Assembly: GCA_022376515.1 (NCBI GenBank)
Contig: WTXI01000019.1
Span: 496,001 to 560,000 of the forward strand
Source of the DNA: Lactifluus volemus
Taxonomy: Eukaryota > Basidiomycota > Agaricomycetes > Russulales > Russulaceae
Direction: 5' to 3'
Length of the DNA: 64,000 nucleotides
How positions within the stretch are numbered: the first letter of the stretch is position 1; each line of letters opens with the position of its first letter. Below, one piece after another: positions 1-10,882 of the stretch. A program made the translations under genes and the position numbers. Below the pieces are notes generated by a model. That model saw only the letters and a program-made list of their open reading frames with translations, was not told the origin of the DNA and searched no databases.

Positions 1-1248
1 CCCCCGCCCGGGCTACCGCAACCCCCTCGGAAGCGACAACCCGGCTGGCTCGGTTGTTGGCGGTGGCCAGTGTTCCCCCTCCCTCTCCTCAGAGGCCCCT
101 CCCCTGTCCCCTACCGGTCAGCAGGATGAGTCTGGCCCTTCTAATTCCCATGAATTTTACCCTCCCCGGGTTTTTACTGGGACCCCCATTTCTCAGCCCA
201 CTTCAACGCCCGCCATGGATACTTTGGACGGCGGGGCAGAGCCCCTTCCCTCGACTCGCTACTTTCCCCCGGGCAAGCGGCTTGCCAAGAAGAAGGCACT
301 TACTGTGGATGCAGAGCTATCAATTTTCGACATCTACAACATCTTCCGTCGTCGCTGGTTCCTTTCTGTGGACCACCTCAAGGCGAACGCCCTCTCGGCT
401 CAAAAGGCCGAGGACGGAAAAATTTCCTGGGTTGAGTTTACTCCCCAGTTCCACGCTCATCTGGTCAAGTGCGCTGTTGCGCTTGTGCCTCGCCCCATCA
501 AAAAGGTGAAACAGGTGATGTTTGGGTTTATTTTAGAGCTTCTCAACGGCGAAGGCCCAACGGCCTTCTTCGATCTCACCAAAGGGCAACGGCATCAAAC
601 CCGGGCCCAGAAGGAGAAGAAGCGACTTGCACGGAAAAGGAATCGCGCATCGAGGCGAGAACGCCGGAAGACCGCGGAAGAAGCAGTCGAAGGCCGACCA
701 CAACGGCAATGCCAGCAGTGCGGACGCAAGTTCGCCTCGCGCAAAGCCGCGAAGAGACACCGATGCCCCTTGTCCAAAGAGGCGAGCGGGAAGGGTGGGG
801 ATGGGAAGGGCAAAGGTAAAGCTGACGCCCCCCCAAAACTGAACAAGCCGGCCCCCAACACCACTACCGCACCCTCTGCCTCCCTCACTCCCTCAGCCAC
901 TACGGCTCTGCAAGCTGCGAAGACGTCGAAGCCAAAAGCGCCCCCGAAAAAGAAGAAGCCGAAGGCTGCCCCAAAAGCGCCTGAGGCCCCCTCCAGTGCT
1001 ATAAGAGCGGCTTTTAGTCGACCCCCTGTACACACGATGGCCGGAGAGCTTGCTTCTGACCAGCCCTACGAGAGTACCGCGGACAGGCGTTCGGAGCGGT
1101 TGAATACTGCGAAGAAGCGCCAGACGCGCCGCGGGCTGATGGACACCTTACGTGACAAGTGATTAGTCTTAGGTAGTAGTTCTGTTAGGACTTTGACACG
1201 GTATAGCGGGCGCTCCCCGGAAATCCGTCTAGTTAATAGAAAATGCTT

Positions 1249-1279
<31 letters not shown>
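1..1279 (+). mobile_element. 3' end of a LINE-type non-LTR retrotransposon
   Basis: An open reading frame enters from the left edge and stops at 1162. About 85 nt of trailer follow, then an uninterrupted run of 30 A at 1250-1279. Sequence typical of the array spacer starts right after the A-run. An ORF, short trailer and long A tail are what a target-primed LINE insertion leaves. The 5' part and the left target duplication lie outside the window, so full length versus 5' truncation cannot be told. The long, pure A-run suggests a recent insertion. Confidence 0.72.
2..1162 (+). CDS. Basic C2H2 zinc-finger protein, LINE-associated ORF (5' partial)
   Basis: The frame is open from base 2; the first in-frame ATG is at 215, so the start is probably outside the window. 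The visible part is Pro/Ser-rich at the N-terminus, then has a Lys/Arg-rich helix (about 601-690) and one C2H2-like finger of pattern CX2CX12HX3C (about 708-763). A long Lys/Ala/Pro-rich basic tail follows. The stop is only about 85 nt before the poly(A), so the ORF belongs to the retroelement. The composition suits nucleic-acid binding. No reverse transcriptase motif is visible, so it may be the ORF1-like protein or the C-terminal part of another element protein. A host zinc-finger gene is less likely given the A tail. Confidence 0.6.
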   Translation, partial: PRPGYRNPLGSDNPAGSVVGGGQCSPSLSSEAPPLSPTGQQDESGPSNSHEFYPPRVFTGTPISQPTSTPAMDTLDGGAEPLPSTRYFPPGKRLAKKKALTVDAELSIFDIYNIFRRRWFLSVDHLKANALSAQKAEDGKISWVEFTPQFHAHLVKCAVALVPRPIKKVKQVMFGFILELLNGEGPTAFFDLTKGQRHQTRAQKEKKRLARKRNRASRRERRKTAEEAVEGRPQRQCQQCGRKFASRKAAKRHRCPLSKEASGKGGDGKGKGKADAPPKLNKPAPNTTTAPSASLTPSATTALQAAKTSKPKAPPKKKKPKAAPKAPEAPSSAIRAAFSRPPVHTMAGELASDQPYESTADRRSERLNTAKKRQTRRGLMDTLRDK

Positions 1280-1280
<1 letters not shown>

Positions 1281-1281
<1 letters not shown>

Positions 1282-1697
1282 ATATGATATAAGTCATCTA
1301 TCACTGGCATATACTAGTAACTTGTATCATAACATGGTATCTAGTGTGAGAGATGCGTTAACACCTATTGAATCTGATCATACTGATGCGCCTCTAGGCT
1401 ACATGTGACATGCTGGCAGCGGCACATCACCGTGAGGGTTCTGAGGCCAAGTGATCGGTCGAAGTTCTGATCAGCTACGGCAACCCTGAGGTAGTCAATC
1501 CGCCCAAGAAGTAAGTTAGTACAGGGGTATGTGTACACTGTAATACAGTATGGAAAGATAAAAACCAGTCAGTGTGACTGCCTATCCAAAAGCCTCACTA
1601 CTTCCTACATCTACGACCCGAGAGGCAAAGAACAAAAACGACAGATACTATACAACCAGTACAATAAGTGAACACAAGAGTAAAGAATCTGAAGATA
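1281..1697. repeat. 3'-flank module of U1 (array spacer repeat)
   Basis: This is the first copy of a module found downstream of nearly every array gene. Recognisable blocks are the 'tgctggcagc..gccgtgagggttctgaggcc' stretch (about 1408-1450), the 'gtagtcaat.cgcccaagaa' stretch (about 1492-1511) and the 'agtcagcgtgactgcctaccc' type stretch (about 1573-1590). Reading frames are not kept between copies, so it looks non-coding: 3' UTR plus spacer. The LINE poly(A) tail interrupts its left end. Confidence 0.7.
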
Positions 1698-2900
1698 TCA
1701 AACCGTAGCCAAAGGACGGTATGTCGGTGGTGGTGAAATTGGCATGTCGCCAAGGGTGTCCCCCGTGTCGGACGCTCCAGGTACCTGGGTATGGGGCATT
1801 GGCACAGGGTTAGCTCCTTGGATCCAGGGGAATGTGGTTGGGTCATCCGGGTCCTGCACACACAAGGAAGAGGGAGATTATCGTGAGAAAGATGCACAAC
1901 GCAGCACAGACTCTGAGACAAGTACGTAGAAATACGTACATAAAGCCTCATTGGTGGGGCGTGCGTCTCAGGCAAGGATGGTGGCACAAATGCTCCACAA
2001 TCTGATGATTGAGGCCGGAGTTCATCCATGAGCTGCTGTGGAGTAGCATCGAACACGGGTGCAGTGGGCAAACCCTGCCGGTGCATTCTTCGCCCCAATA
2101 AGAAACAGATAAAACCAGTCGCAGAGATTACTACAACACCACCGACGACGCCCCCGGCGATGGCAGCCACATTAGAAGAAGAGCCTCTAGAACTGGACGA
2201 AGAGGATGAGGTGGCAGTGGGCGGGGATGAGGAGGACAGGATGGCGGAGGAACCCGGAGTGTTAATCACCGCGCCAGGACCTGCTTCAGGAGCATCTAAA
2301 AAAGAAAGGGGGGGGGTGTAAGACGACCAAGTGACGGAGAAAAAAGAGTGTTACAACTTCCGACGACACGAGATTCATCTGGATCCCAGGTGCCCTTGAC
2401 CTGGGATATACAATTAGTATTCCACAAGGACGAAAAATGAGCCAACGAACTGTGACATCAATGCGCGCCCAATATGGCACAGAAGTTCCAGCAGGAATAG
2501 CGAAAACGTATCTGGGAGCATATTTCTCTGTCAGGGCCAGGAAACGCCTCGTCACAGCAGCAACTTACGGTGTGGAAAGATCGCTACTACCGCAGTTCGG
2601 AATATAATCAGACCAGCTGAAAAGATATAAGTGCGGCGGTAGGCGAGGGGTTGTTGTGTTACTTACGAAAACCAATGTCCCCCTTGGCATGCCCCGCACG
2701 CACTCAAGAGGGAATATACGACGGAGCTGCACTTGCACGTGTTACCGTCGTTGAGGTTGGGACCAGTGTACCCTCCTCCCGGGTAGATTGCCCCGAGGTT
2801 AAACGCTATCCGAGGTGAGGATGGGGGGTGGTACACGGAAAAGGTGACTGACAACCCCCGTAACACGGTGCGATCAAATGTGCTGCAACTAAGCACGGAT

Positions 2901-2908
2901 CCTGACTC
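2901..2908. repeat. Left target-site duplication of the Tnp2-type transposon
   Basis: CCTGACTC here matches CCTGACTC at 10883-10890. The related array genes carry this stretch only once, at the same place in exon 2. Confidence 0.75.
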
Positions 2909-2932
2909 CCAGCGAGAAATGACTTACAGTAA
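2909..2932 (+). repeat. Left terminal inverted repeat of the Tnp2-type transposon
   Basis: Reads CCAG followed by CGAGAAATGACTTACAGTAA. The same 20 bases occur reverse-complemented at the right end. Degenerate relatives occur at about 41266 and 54577. Confidence 0.85.
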
Positions 2933-3290
2933 TTCGAAGTAAATTTAACTAGTTGAATTGATTCAATTTTTATCAACGGATGAGTCTTTTTGCGATTTAA
3001 TTGAATGGACAAATCGAAAACATTTTCAGTTTTCTGAATTTAATTGAATATTAGATCGGATCGGATTCGAATTCGTTTGATTGCGCGATTGAATCAGATT
3101 GAATCAAGTTGAATACAATCGTTACGCGAATTTGAATCGGATCGAATTATATTGATTAACCGTTCGAATCAGATTGAATTGAATTGTTCCTGATTTAATT
3201 TCTTTGTACAGTGCAATCGTATCAAGAATTATCTATAGCTATCGATTTTATTCAGCCCGCGGTTGAATCCGATCGAATCTAATCACAGTC
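2933..3290. repeat. AT-rich subterminal region with short GAATTGAAT/GATTGAATC-like repeats
   Basis: About 350 bp contain many interspersed variants of 'ttgaattgatt', 'gaatcggattgaat' and their complements, with no gene. Arrays of this kind inside transposon ends often serve as transposase binding sites; that role is inferred here. A matching AT-rich region lies inside the right end. Confidence 0.65.
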
Positions 3291-3291
3291 A

Positions 3292-4110
3292 TCACGCCCG
3301 GCCTTTCCGTCGACATCTAAAGTCGAGAAACACGAGTGTAATTAGTCTCATGCGATAGAGGGAGATCGTAATGGACAGACCTGTATTGAATTTAATTCGA
3401 TTTGTTCTTCTTCGTCTTCTTAGCCTCTTGTTCCTTCTGTTTATAGCACTGTCGTATATCTGATTAGATATTGCGAGCGCGATAAAGAAAACAGTACTCG
3501 CCGTAAGAACATCTGCTTCCAGATTGTCCCATACGTTGGCAAACTCCTCTCGCGTGATATTCGGATGCTGCTTGATGTAATCGATAGCGAATAAATTCCT
3601 GTGCGCGTGATCATATAAACGCTGATTGAGCCTGGCGGATGAACTCACCGCGCTGATAAGGAATTATTTGCGCGCATCGGGATCGCCTTCTTTGCCCTTT
3701 GATGTTGTTTCTCGGGCACGGAGGATTGGTTAGTGGTGCCGATAACGCCGTTGTCGGGCTGTGGCGCTGTCATTGGCCCAGATCCATTTGGCGCATCCAA
3801 TCTGGTCGCTGATCTAGTCCCGTGAATACTATCGGAAGCGTTGGAAGTGGCTATCGTTGGTGCGTACAATTTTGTGAGTGCTAGTATCGCGAGATAGCTT
3901 ATAAGAATGTACCTTCTGTCCCTGTGCAAGTTATTGAAGCCGCCGCAGCGTCGTTTTGACTGTCTTGTGTGGATGATATAGTTCGAGGCACTACGAGAGG
4001 CCTGCTTGTAGCACTCCGAGTGATGGAGGAGCTGGTCGGTCGTGTACGTGAGACGATCTATAAAGCGATAGGAAACTTACAGTGGTCGGCGGATGACGAA
4101 TCGCTTCCGG
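3292..4110 (-). other. Probable 3' exons of the second transposon accessory gene
   Basis: Several short open stretches continue the accessory gene that starts near 5867. One small exon candidate lies near 4082-4104 (donor GTAAGT next to it), one near 3915-4058, one near 3650-3867 (NASDSIHGTRSATRLD) and one near 3430-3620 (HPNITREEFANVWDNLEAD, then a run of Arg/Lys). Splice sites could not be chosen with certainty, so the C-terminus of the protein is unresolved. Confidence 0.35.
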
Positions 4111-4164
4111 GATATCAATGATAACATGTTAGTATACAAGCGCAGATAGGGAGCAAAAACACAC

Positions 4165-5867
4165 CAGAGGCCGTTGGCTTTGTGCGTTTTCACAGCTGCT
4201 TGTCTGTGCTGTGTCGCTGTTTTCCAACTCAGGAGCTGTGGGGGGTTGGGGGGACTCGGAGTGCACACTCCGAGGAGCATTTATGTGTGCCGCGTCGCCG
4301 ATTTCCACCTCAGGGGCTGTGGGGGGTTGGGGGGACTCGGAGTGCACACTCCGAGGAGCATTTATGTGTGCCGCATCGCTGATTTCCACCTCAGGGGCCG
4401 TGGGGGGTTGAGGGGACTCGAAGCGCATACTCTGAGCATATTGTGTGCGTGCCGCGTCGCCGATTTCCACCTCAGGGGCCGTGGGGGGTTGGGGGGACTC
4501 GGAGCACACACTCTGAGCATATTGTGTGCGTGCTGCGTCGCTGATTTCCACCTCAGGAGTATGTGTTGGAGATGGATGGGCTGAGAAGATGCAGCGAAGG
4601 TAACATCAGTGCAGGTTTTCAAATGAAAGCAGGAGGAGGGGCGCACTGCCAGTGTGTGGGCGAGGTTCAGGACCATCTGGCGCCCTTGTAGCTCCTGGAA
4701 CGGTTCAGAATAAATATATGGTATGCTTCGATGACTTACTTCTCGCCCTCTTGTTTGAGTTCGCTCGAGGTGGTGCCTCAGATGACCGCTTTGCTGGACA
4801 CACAGCTTGGCTATCGCTATCTGACAATGTAGCTTCTTCCGAGTTGCATTTGATAGAGATCTGTTTCTTCGAGTACGTGCTGTGCCACTGCGAATACCCA
4901 TTGGTGCATATAGACCTGGCCTTCCAATGGCCTTCGCAGAATTTGAGGAGGGGGTATTGCTCTTCGATCTCCTCGTAGAATCGTAACTGTGCTCTGGCGT
5001 CCACCTCTCGCCATGGGCATCCGAGATTACCGTCGTAGTCCTGGTAGAGGACGCGCCAGAAATGTCGGCTGGCCTCGCGAATGGCATCCACTTCTTTCCC
5101 CTCCAGGACCCGCCCTGTCTCATCCTGAAGGAACCTGAACATGACGTTCTCACCCTCAATATTGCGACCTCGGCCACCTTTGGGTTTTTCGTCTTTTAGA
5201 GCCTTGTACTGTTTGAGGTACCAGAAGTCGATCTTTGGGTAGTCCTTCCTTTGCATCGGTGGCTTGGTCGGTGGAGGCACAGGCGTTTGAGCGTCGACAG
5301 TCTGGTCGATGTGCACCGTCTTCCCCCCTTGGCGCATAGCATCTAAAAGGTCCTTGAATAGTTTCCTGGAGTATATAACGTTGTAAAATGAGAATATGAG
5401 CGTATAATTTGTATAACTTACTCAGAAGTGTCTGCGCGCGCCTTATGCTCTTGGCATTGGCTCCAAAGATATAGGTAGGCGGGATTTCTGACCGCCACGA
5501 GGTCCTTGTGTGTGGCATCCGCAAGTACATCCGAGTCCTTGTGTACCCTCGACTGGAATGGGCTCCCCTACATACGTGCACAGAATTTGTCAATGAATAT
5601 TAATGGAAACGCGCATATATCTACACTTACAAGCGTAAATGAGTCCTGATCCAACTCATGAGTGTACCCTCTACGTTGTGAATGCGCCGAGTGACCGCTA
5701 TAGAGTGGGGGGGTGGGGGGTGTGTCCAGAGACTCTACAGATAGAGAGCGATTGTGTCCGAAGCCTCTGAAGACATTACCAGACGTGCGGCCTGGCATAG
5801 CAAGATGGGAGAGACCTCGCGATGGGAAAGAGTCTAGATCGCACTGCGAGGATGCGTACAAATCCAT
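4165..5867 (-). CDS. Transposon accessory protein 2 (multi-exon, 27-residue repeats)
   Basis: Four exons join in frame: 5867-5631, 5567-5422, 5365-4740 and 4580-4165. All introns are GT..AG with good donors (GTAAGTG, GTAAGTT, GTAAGTC). The third exon holds the best conserved part (DYPKIDFWYLKQYKAL, NVMFRFLQDETGRVLEGKEV, SIRE/W and FCEGHWKARSI blocks). This resembles uncharacterised proteins that accompany transposases in mushroom genomes. A Ser/Asp-rich, then Lys/Arg-rich stretch follows. The fourth exon is made of 27-residue repeats (SESPQPPTAPEVEI..). The start at 5867 is tentative; another in-frame ATG is at 5933. The gene probably continues into exons below 4110. A helper role in transposition is inferred from location only. 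Confidence 0.55.
4200..4560. repeat. 81-bp minisatellite inside transposon accessory gene 2
   Basis: The landmark 'cag-g-g-c-gtggggggttg' recurs at about 4230, 4311, 4392 and 4473, with a partial copy at 4554, giving an exact 81-bp period. Being a multiple of three, it keeps frame and codes 27-residue units. Two unit types alternate: one with AHINAPRSVHS and one with ARTQYAQS. Confidence 0.9.
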
Positions 5868-6145
5868 TGGGGCTTGGCTAAAGTGGGGACGTGAAAGTGT
5901 AACGAAAAAAAGTGGGGATGCATTTATTTGCATTCCATAACCCGTAATTGGAAGACAGTGTTCTTGAAGCGCGTTCTGTAAGCACGACATATCTGTACGT
6001 TTGAGAACACATTCAATACGATTTGATTTGATTCTAAGTACTACTACACAATGATTGAAACGGTGCATGTTTTATGCGTTACGGAGAGACGATTTATACT
6101 AAGGCATACGACTTAACGGCGAAGGAACGAGCTTGTACACTAAAT

Positions 6146-7069
6146 TCATATCCCAATGTCTTCGTACAAATCATCTGAGGTCCGCGGAAGTCAGTAGGTG
6201 CATATAGTGTATGAATTAGCCATACCGATCTCAGAGTCAGAATATTGAAATATTTCATCCATCTTATTGGCGACGCGATCCATCGCCTCCCTCACACTGT
6301 TTTCTTGCGCTTCTTGAATGATCTGTGCCAGGCTTCGGCCGTTGATAGTTATTTGCGACGGCTCTAGTGTGGCCGGCAGAGGGGTAGGGACAGAATGTGC
6401 ACGGTGCACATTGTGTGAAGTGTGCGGCGTGCACAATGTGCAAGGAATTGGATGCACTTGGCGCGGCGTGCACAATGTACATGGAATCGTATGCACTTGG
6501 TGTGATGCATGTATCGTGTATAATGTGCAGTGATTCGGATGCACAGTGTGTGAAGCGTGTACCGTATCTGCATGCGCCACGCAGCACATATTGGAATGAG
6601 AATGAAAGCCATGAGAGGCCTGGACTCTGCATGAGGTGCGGGAACGACGATGTGGGGCATGCAATCTACGCGAGATTCTGGGATCGGGAAAATCTGTTTG
6701 TGTTTCTTGATCTCTACGTGATGGACTAGGCTGGGGGGACTTTGTGTGCGGCACTTGCACTGCCAACAGTGGGATGGGAAGTGGGAATGGCGCGGGCGAT
6801 CTGCAAACTGAGGGTCGTGATGTACCAGATGCCTTAGAAGAATTCATTGTGTCGCACTGATTTTGTGCATTTGGGCACGGAATGGGACTATCTGGGGAGG
6901 GAGGGGAGCGTCGTTCCTGTTCCTGTGTTTCTAGAATCTCTATTATCTCTTGTTGCTTGTTTCCACCCACGAAGTTGGACGAGACGCTGCAAGGATCGAC
7001 GACACTAGCACGCACACTCTTTGCAATGTCAATCTGAGCCGGTTTGCGAGCCGATCTAATAGGCGGCAT
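6146..7069 (-). CDS. Transposon accessory protein 1 (His/Thr-rich repeats)
   Basis: Two exons, 7069-6226 and 6174-6146, joined across a 51-nt GT..AG intron, give 290 residues. The start MPPIRSARKP was chosen over an upstream in-frame ATG at 7138 because the product then starts with a basic, ordered-looking segment. The N-terminal third contains a short helix (KQQEIIEILETQEQERR), then Pro/Ser-rich sequence. A degenerate repeat rich in His, Thr, Cys and Pro lies at about 6400-6560. A conserved-looking C-terminal helix follows (RSLAQIIQEAQENSVREAMD), ending DDLYEDIGI. It sits just downstream of the transposase on the same strand. I do not recognise the family. The helix could mediate self-association. 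Confidence 0.6.
6397..6560. repeat. Short degenerate minisatellite inside accessory gene 1
   Basis: Units around 'gtgcacaatgtgcaaggaattggatgcacttggcg' recur with variation about five times. They encode HPIPCTLCTP-like units. The period is uneven (about 21-39 bp). Confidence 0.65.
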
Positions 7070-7257
7070 AGTGGATAGGTGATTGTATGCGCGTAAGTCC
7101 TTCGGGAACACCCCCTTGCAATGTGAATATATGCGCATGAGAGTATTTTCTACGTAGAATTCTGCCCAAGTCTCACGTGCACATTGAATTTGGCCATTGG
7201 CATGCGGCTAAGTCGCGATGAGATATATCTCGCATTCTGTACACAGCACAGCTACAA

Positions 7258-10200
7258 TTATTCGATTAACTGATCACCTCCCTCTGCAATGACCAGCGCG
7301 TCCAGACCAGGTTTCTCGACCACGAAATATTGTGTACTATTATCGCCCTCACTCGGCCTAATAGGTACCATGGCCACCACAGAAATGATCGCCCTAACAT
7401 CGACAACGCGAAGGTCAGTTCTCCCTTGATATGTGCACACATACAATGCACCGTGAGATACGCTGAGAAGGTGCATATCTGGCTCAGACCAGATAGATAC
7501 TAGTGCATATGGACGCACGGTCCCCGAGTGTTTGCTCCGGAAATAAAACTGTACTTCTCCGAGGCGGTAAACTTCGCCAGATAAGATCTATATGTATCTG
7601 CAATGAGATGTGCACTATATCGGATGAGGGGGATGTCACCTTCACGTTGCGTGAACATCGCACCGTTTCTGTTTCTAGTTCACCCTCCTTCCACGAAGCA
7701 CGAGCAATCTGTTTATTAGGTAGAAGGAGTCTAGCCCATCGTCTATACCTCGGCTCCCAGTGTCTAGCGAGTGAACCATTCTCCGAGATCATGAAATGCC
7801 TAAGTGCGTCGGCTTCTGCACCCGTGAATAAAATCGGATTCTTGTCTTTTGCCCCAAGAAGAACATATCCCTCTGATTTGAATGCGCCGTCAGGTAACTT
7901 CACAGAAGACTTGTCGAACGCCGGATTCATTGCCTTGAGTGCATTGACCTGGCTGCTCCTAAGTCCACGATTCGCAATGTTCGCGAAGGGAGTTGAGTGC
8001 TGCTTGACCTCCCCACCGAGGCTACCAATCGTTCGCTCAAGGGTCCATTGTTGGACGTAGACTCCAGGTCCAATGCGCGTCGTCTCTTGTGCGAGATGAA
8101 CCATGGCATGAACGCTCTGGCGCACAAAGTGCAGTCTGCTTGGGAGCCGAGAGTAATAAAGTAACTCGAATTCCTCGACAAACTCGAGAAGGAGCCTATG
8201 AGCGACAATAAGCTGAGCTACCTTGATCCGCCGCTGATGGAGGATTCGCACACCCTGCACAAGTTTGCAGAAGTGTTCCCAATATACACGAGGCAAGACG
8301 TCCAAGAGGAGCCCAGGTCCTAGCCCAAACAAGTACATTAAGAATTCCCAAGCCTTATAACCACTCGATATTTTCTCGGCCGGGTTTCGAGGAGGTCGAT
8401 CAAACGAACCGGGGAGATATTGTCTGCACAAGGCGACTTCATGACCATGTTTCCGCCATACATCACCAGTCAGACACATCCATGGCCAATGTAGCTTAGA
8501 GTCGTCCTTATCGCAATCGATAGTCCCGCGCCATAGTCCCAGAAAGAGATCGGGTAGATTAAGCGAGATAAGATGCATGATGTCGATCGCGAAGCACCTC
8601 GGAGGTGCCAGTGATTGGTGAGGATTTAGCCCACTAAAGAGACTTGGTTTACAGATTCCAGTCTCTCTGCGCTCGTTTTTGTAGTGCGTGTCGTTGCGGC
8701 TCTGCAGCAATCTAGACAAACCTGCCTGGTACAGATCAGGCGATGGTTCCGTGAGCTTATATATATCGACGTCATTGTGATCGCAGCCAGAGACAGCGTA
8801 GTCCAGTGGCTTTAGCATCACTGGGTAGTAGTGCGGTCCGTTTTCCTTATGCCTGCCTTTAAGCCCGCAGTAGAGACGACAGCCGAAAGCACCGTGATGA
8901 CCGACTTGACCGTTAAGCTGAGAAAGTCCGGGGCCATCAGCCATGCCGAGATAAAAGTACGGGAAAGAGGTGAAGACACGATCCAAATTTGCATCCCATA
9001 TTCTGAGGCCATCGCGCTGAAGAGCGGCCAGATGGTGCAGCCCAGGAAATAGGAAAGAGTCGAGGTTTTTGGGCTTGTTTGGGCCCGGGATGAAGCCCCC
9101 AGGAAGCACATATCTCTTCTTGTATCGCAGCTCCGGAGGGAGATCCAGCAAGACCCAGATATAGATCCAACAATCAGATTGTTTATTCTGGTACAATTGT
9201 GCACCATCGACGGACAACATCAAGACTGTGTCGTCTGGCTTAATATCTCCATCCCGGACAGCCTCAAGGAACGCGCGGCCACAATAAACGTCATTGTATT
9301 CGTCGACAGATAACTCTGACGAGACTAAGAGGCCATCCATGAGATCTTCCATTGTACGCCGCCGATAGCCCATGTTTTGAGCGCCATCATCGCTACGCCA
9401 TTGCGCCTGGATCTGTGGGCCAATTGGGATCGTGAGCGACTGCTTCCGAGGGCGTAATTTCTGACTGTTTCCCCCTCCGGCCAGTTCATAGCGTGCCTCT
9501 CCACACATGGGACAGGTCGTCATGTCACGGAAGGGACCAGTGAAGGCGACACACGATTGCATACACATGTCTGTCATAATGGGGAATATCCCTGTGAGAT
9601 CTTGAATGCGTTGCTTGATCTGCGCATGTGATAATAGTTTTATCTCAGGGGAATGGAGCCCGATCCCATCCATTATCATCGTGTAAATGGCCTCGGAACC
9701 ATTTGTCGATGCCAAGAACATATCGATACACAACCGCAAGTCTTTGTCCGATAGATCTACCAAGAAGGTCGCTGGGGAACGAAGACGTTCACGAACATCA
9801 TCTGGCAATGGATCTCGATCCAACGTCGCTGCACGTAGCTCGGCGATAAATGACATTGCTGTCTTGAGCGCAACGACGGTGGGAACAATTGAATCTGGAT
9901 CGCGATCGTTAAATTCCCCAGGTACATCGTCCGGGATAGCATCCGGCGGGTCAATAGGAGAGGGAGCACTCCTGTGGCAATCGTCTGTTGTAACAGTACA
10001 TTCATTTGTTTCATTCGTTGGTTGCACATCCCCCGATGGGATAGTGGGAGAAGGAGGTGTATCGTCGTCTGACCAGAGATGCTGCTGATCGACACAATCA
10101 ATTTCGGCTTCAGAGTGATCAGCACGCCCTTGTGATGTGCTCCCTAGGTCGTTCAAGTGTTCACTAGATTGGACCCGCCTTGGTTTATTTTGCATCCGAT

Positions 10201-10457
10201 GTTCTTTCTATATATTTAATGACAGTCTTCGCAATGAAGACGACAGAGTACACACGTCGCTCTGGAAGTTCTCCTGATGCCAGTTGAATTGGCTGTCCAT
10301 TGAATATCGACCCTCGTTTGTTGTACACTCCGAGATAGTCAGCCGCCCGGTATTGTTTATGACGGCTGTAGGTGGCTCGAGATACGCGCGTTTTCTCCTT
10401 ACAATATCGCGAGCAAGAACAATAAAATGTGCGATTGGGTTTATTAGGGGTAGACAT
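7258..10457 (-). CDS. Tnp2-like transposase (Transposase_21 type)
   Basis: Three exons, 10457-10254, 10207-7640 and 7587-7258, give 1033 residues without a stop. Exon 1 carries a Cys/His-rich N-terminus (FYCSCSRYCKEKTRVSR..H) seen in related mushroom transposases. Exon 2 has a CX2C pair near TTCPMCGEARYE, then the core: SVDGAQLYQNKQSDCWIY, PGGFIPGPNKPKNLDSF, MADGPG, the RLYCGLKGRH region, CFAIDIMHLISLNLPDLFLG, SFDRPPRNPAEKI and QWTLERTIGSLGGEV. The two Asp-containing blocks (SVDGA, MADGPG) and the later LERT Glu are candidate DDE residues. Exon 3 supplies the conserved C-terminal block ending FVVEKPGLDALV. It should cut and rejoin the element's own ends in the nucleus. The frame is intact. 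The family match is firm from motif order; the catalytic assignment is inferred. Confidence 0.85.
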
Positions 10458-10505
10458 GAAATCAAGACGTTCGATGGACAGCACGTTTAGAAGGGGGAAA
10501 CACAC

Positions 10506-10857
10506 GCATTCATTTATTTGATTCGGTTCACTCGTATAAAGTACATGGGCATGTGATTATATGCACTGGCCATGTGACCAGATAGCGACTGGGTCGACAA
10601 GGCGTTCTATATTTGGGACAAAGTTTTCGCGCGTTCAAAAGACTCAGTACACAGATTTGATTTGATTCTAATAGGTGCTTTAGATCGAAGAATATATCTC
10701 GTAAGCGAGATCAATTTAATTCAATATAATTCGGCTTGTGATCGAACGATATTCAAATTCGTTTAGCCGATATCAATCTACTTGAATCAACGTAATTCAT
10801 ATCAACTGGCACAAATATACTTAAATCAATATTTAATTTCTATTAATTGCGATTAGT
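10506..10857. repeat. Upstream and AT-rich right subterminal region of the transposon
   Basis: No gene seen. From about 10640 the sequence is AT-rich with 'tcaatttaattcaatataattc', 'ttgaatcaacgtaattc' type words, mirroring the left subterminal region. The transposase promoter is expected here, but no clear TATA box was picked. Confidence 0.5.
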
Positions 10858-10882
10858 TTACTGTAAGTCATTTCTCGTAGGG
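10858..10882 (-). repeat. Right terminal inverted repeat of the Tnp2-type transposon
   Basis: Its complement reads CCCTA then CGAGAAATGACTTACAGTAA, matching the left end over 20 bp. Confidence 0.85.

Larger units (their letters stand above)
2909..10882 (-). mobile_element. Tnp2-type DNA transposon, apparently complete (7974 bp)
   Basis: The ends are inverted repeats: left 2909-2932 and right 10858-10882 share the 20-bp core CGAGAAATGACTTACAGTAA, preceded by CC. Eight-bp direct repeats flank the element, and AT-rich subterminal DNA lies inside both ends. All recognisable genes run on the minus strand: a transposase (7258-10457), an accessory gene with a minisatellite (6146-7069) and a second multi-exon accessory gene (4165-5867 and probably on to about 3300). 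The transposase resembles Tnp2 of CACTA elements, but the termini are not CACTA and the target duplication is 8 rather than 3 bp. Coding frames look undamaged, so the element may be recent or active. Confidence 0.82.

Noticed and set aside
2909..10882. Calling the 8-kb element a typical CACTA transposon
   Set aside because: The transposase is Tnp2-like, but the ends are not CACTA and the apparent duplication is 8 bp; only the broader Tnp2-type label is supported.
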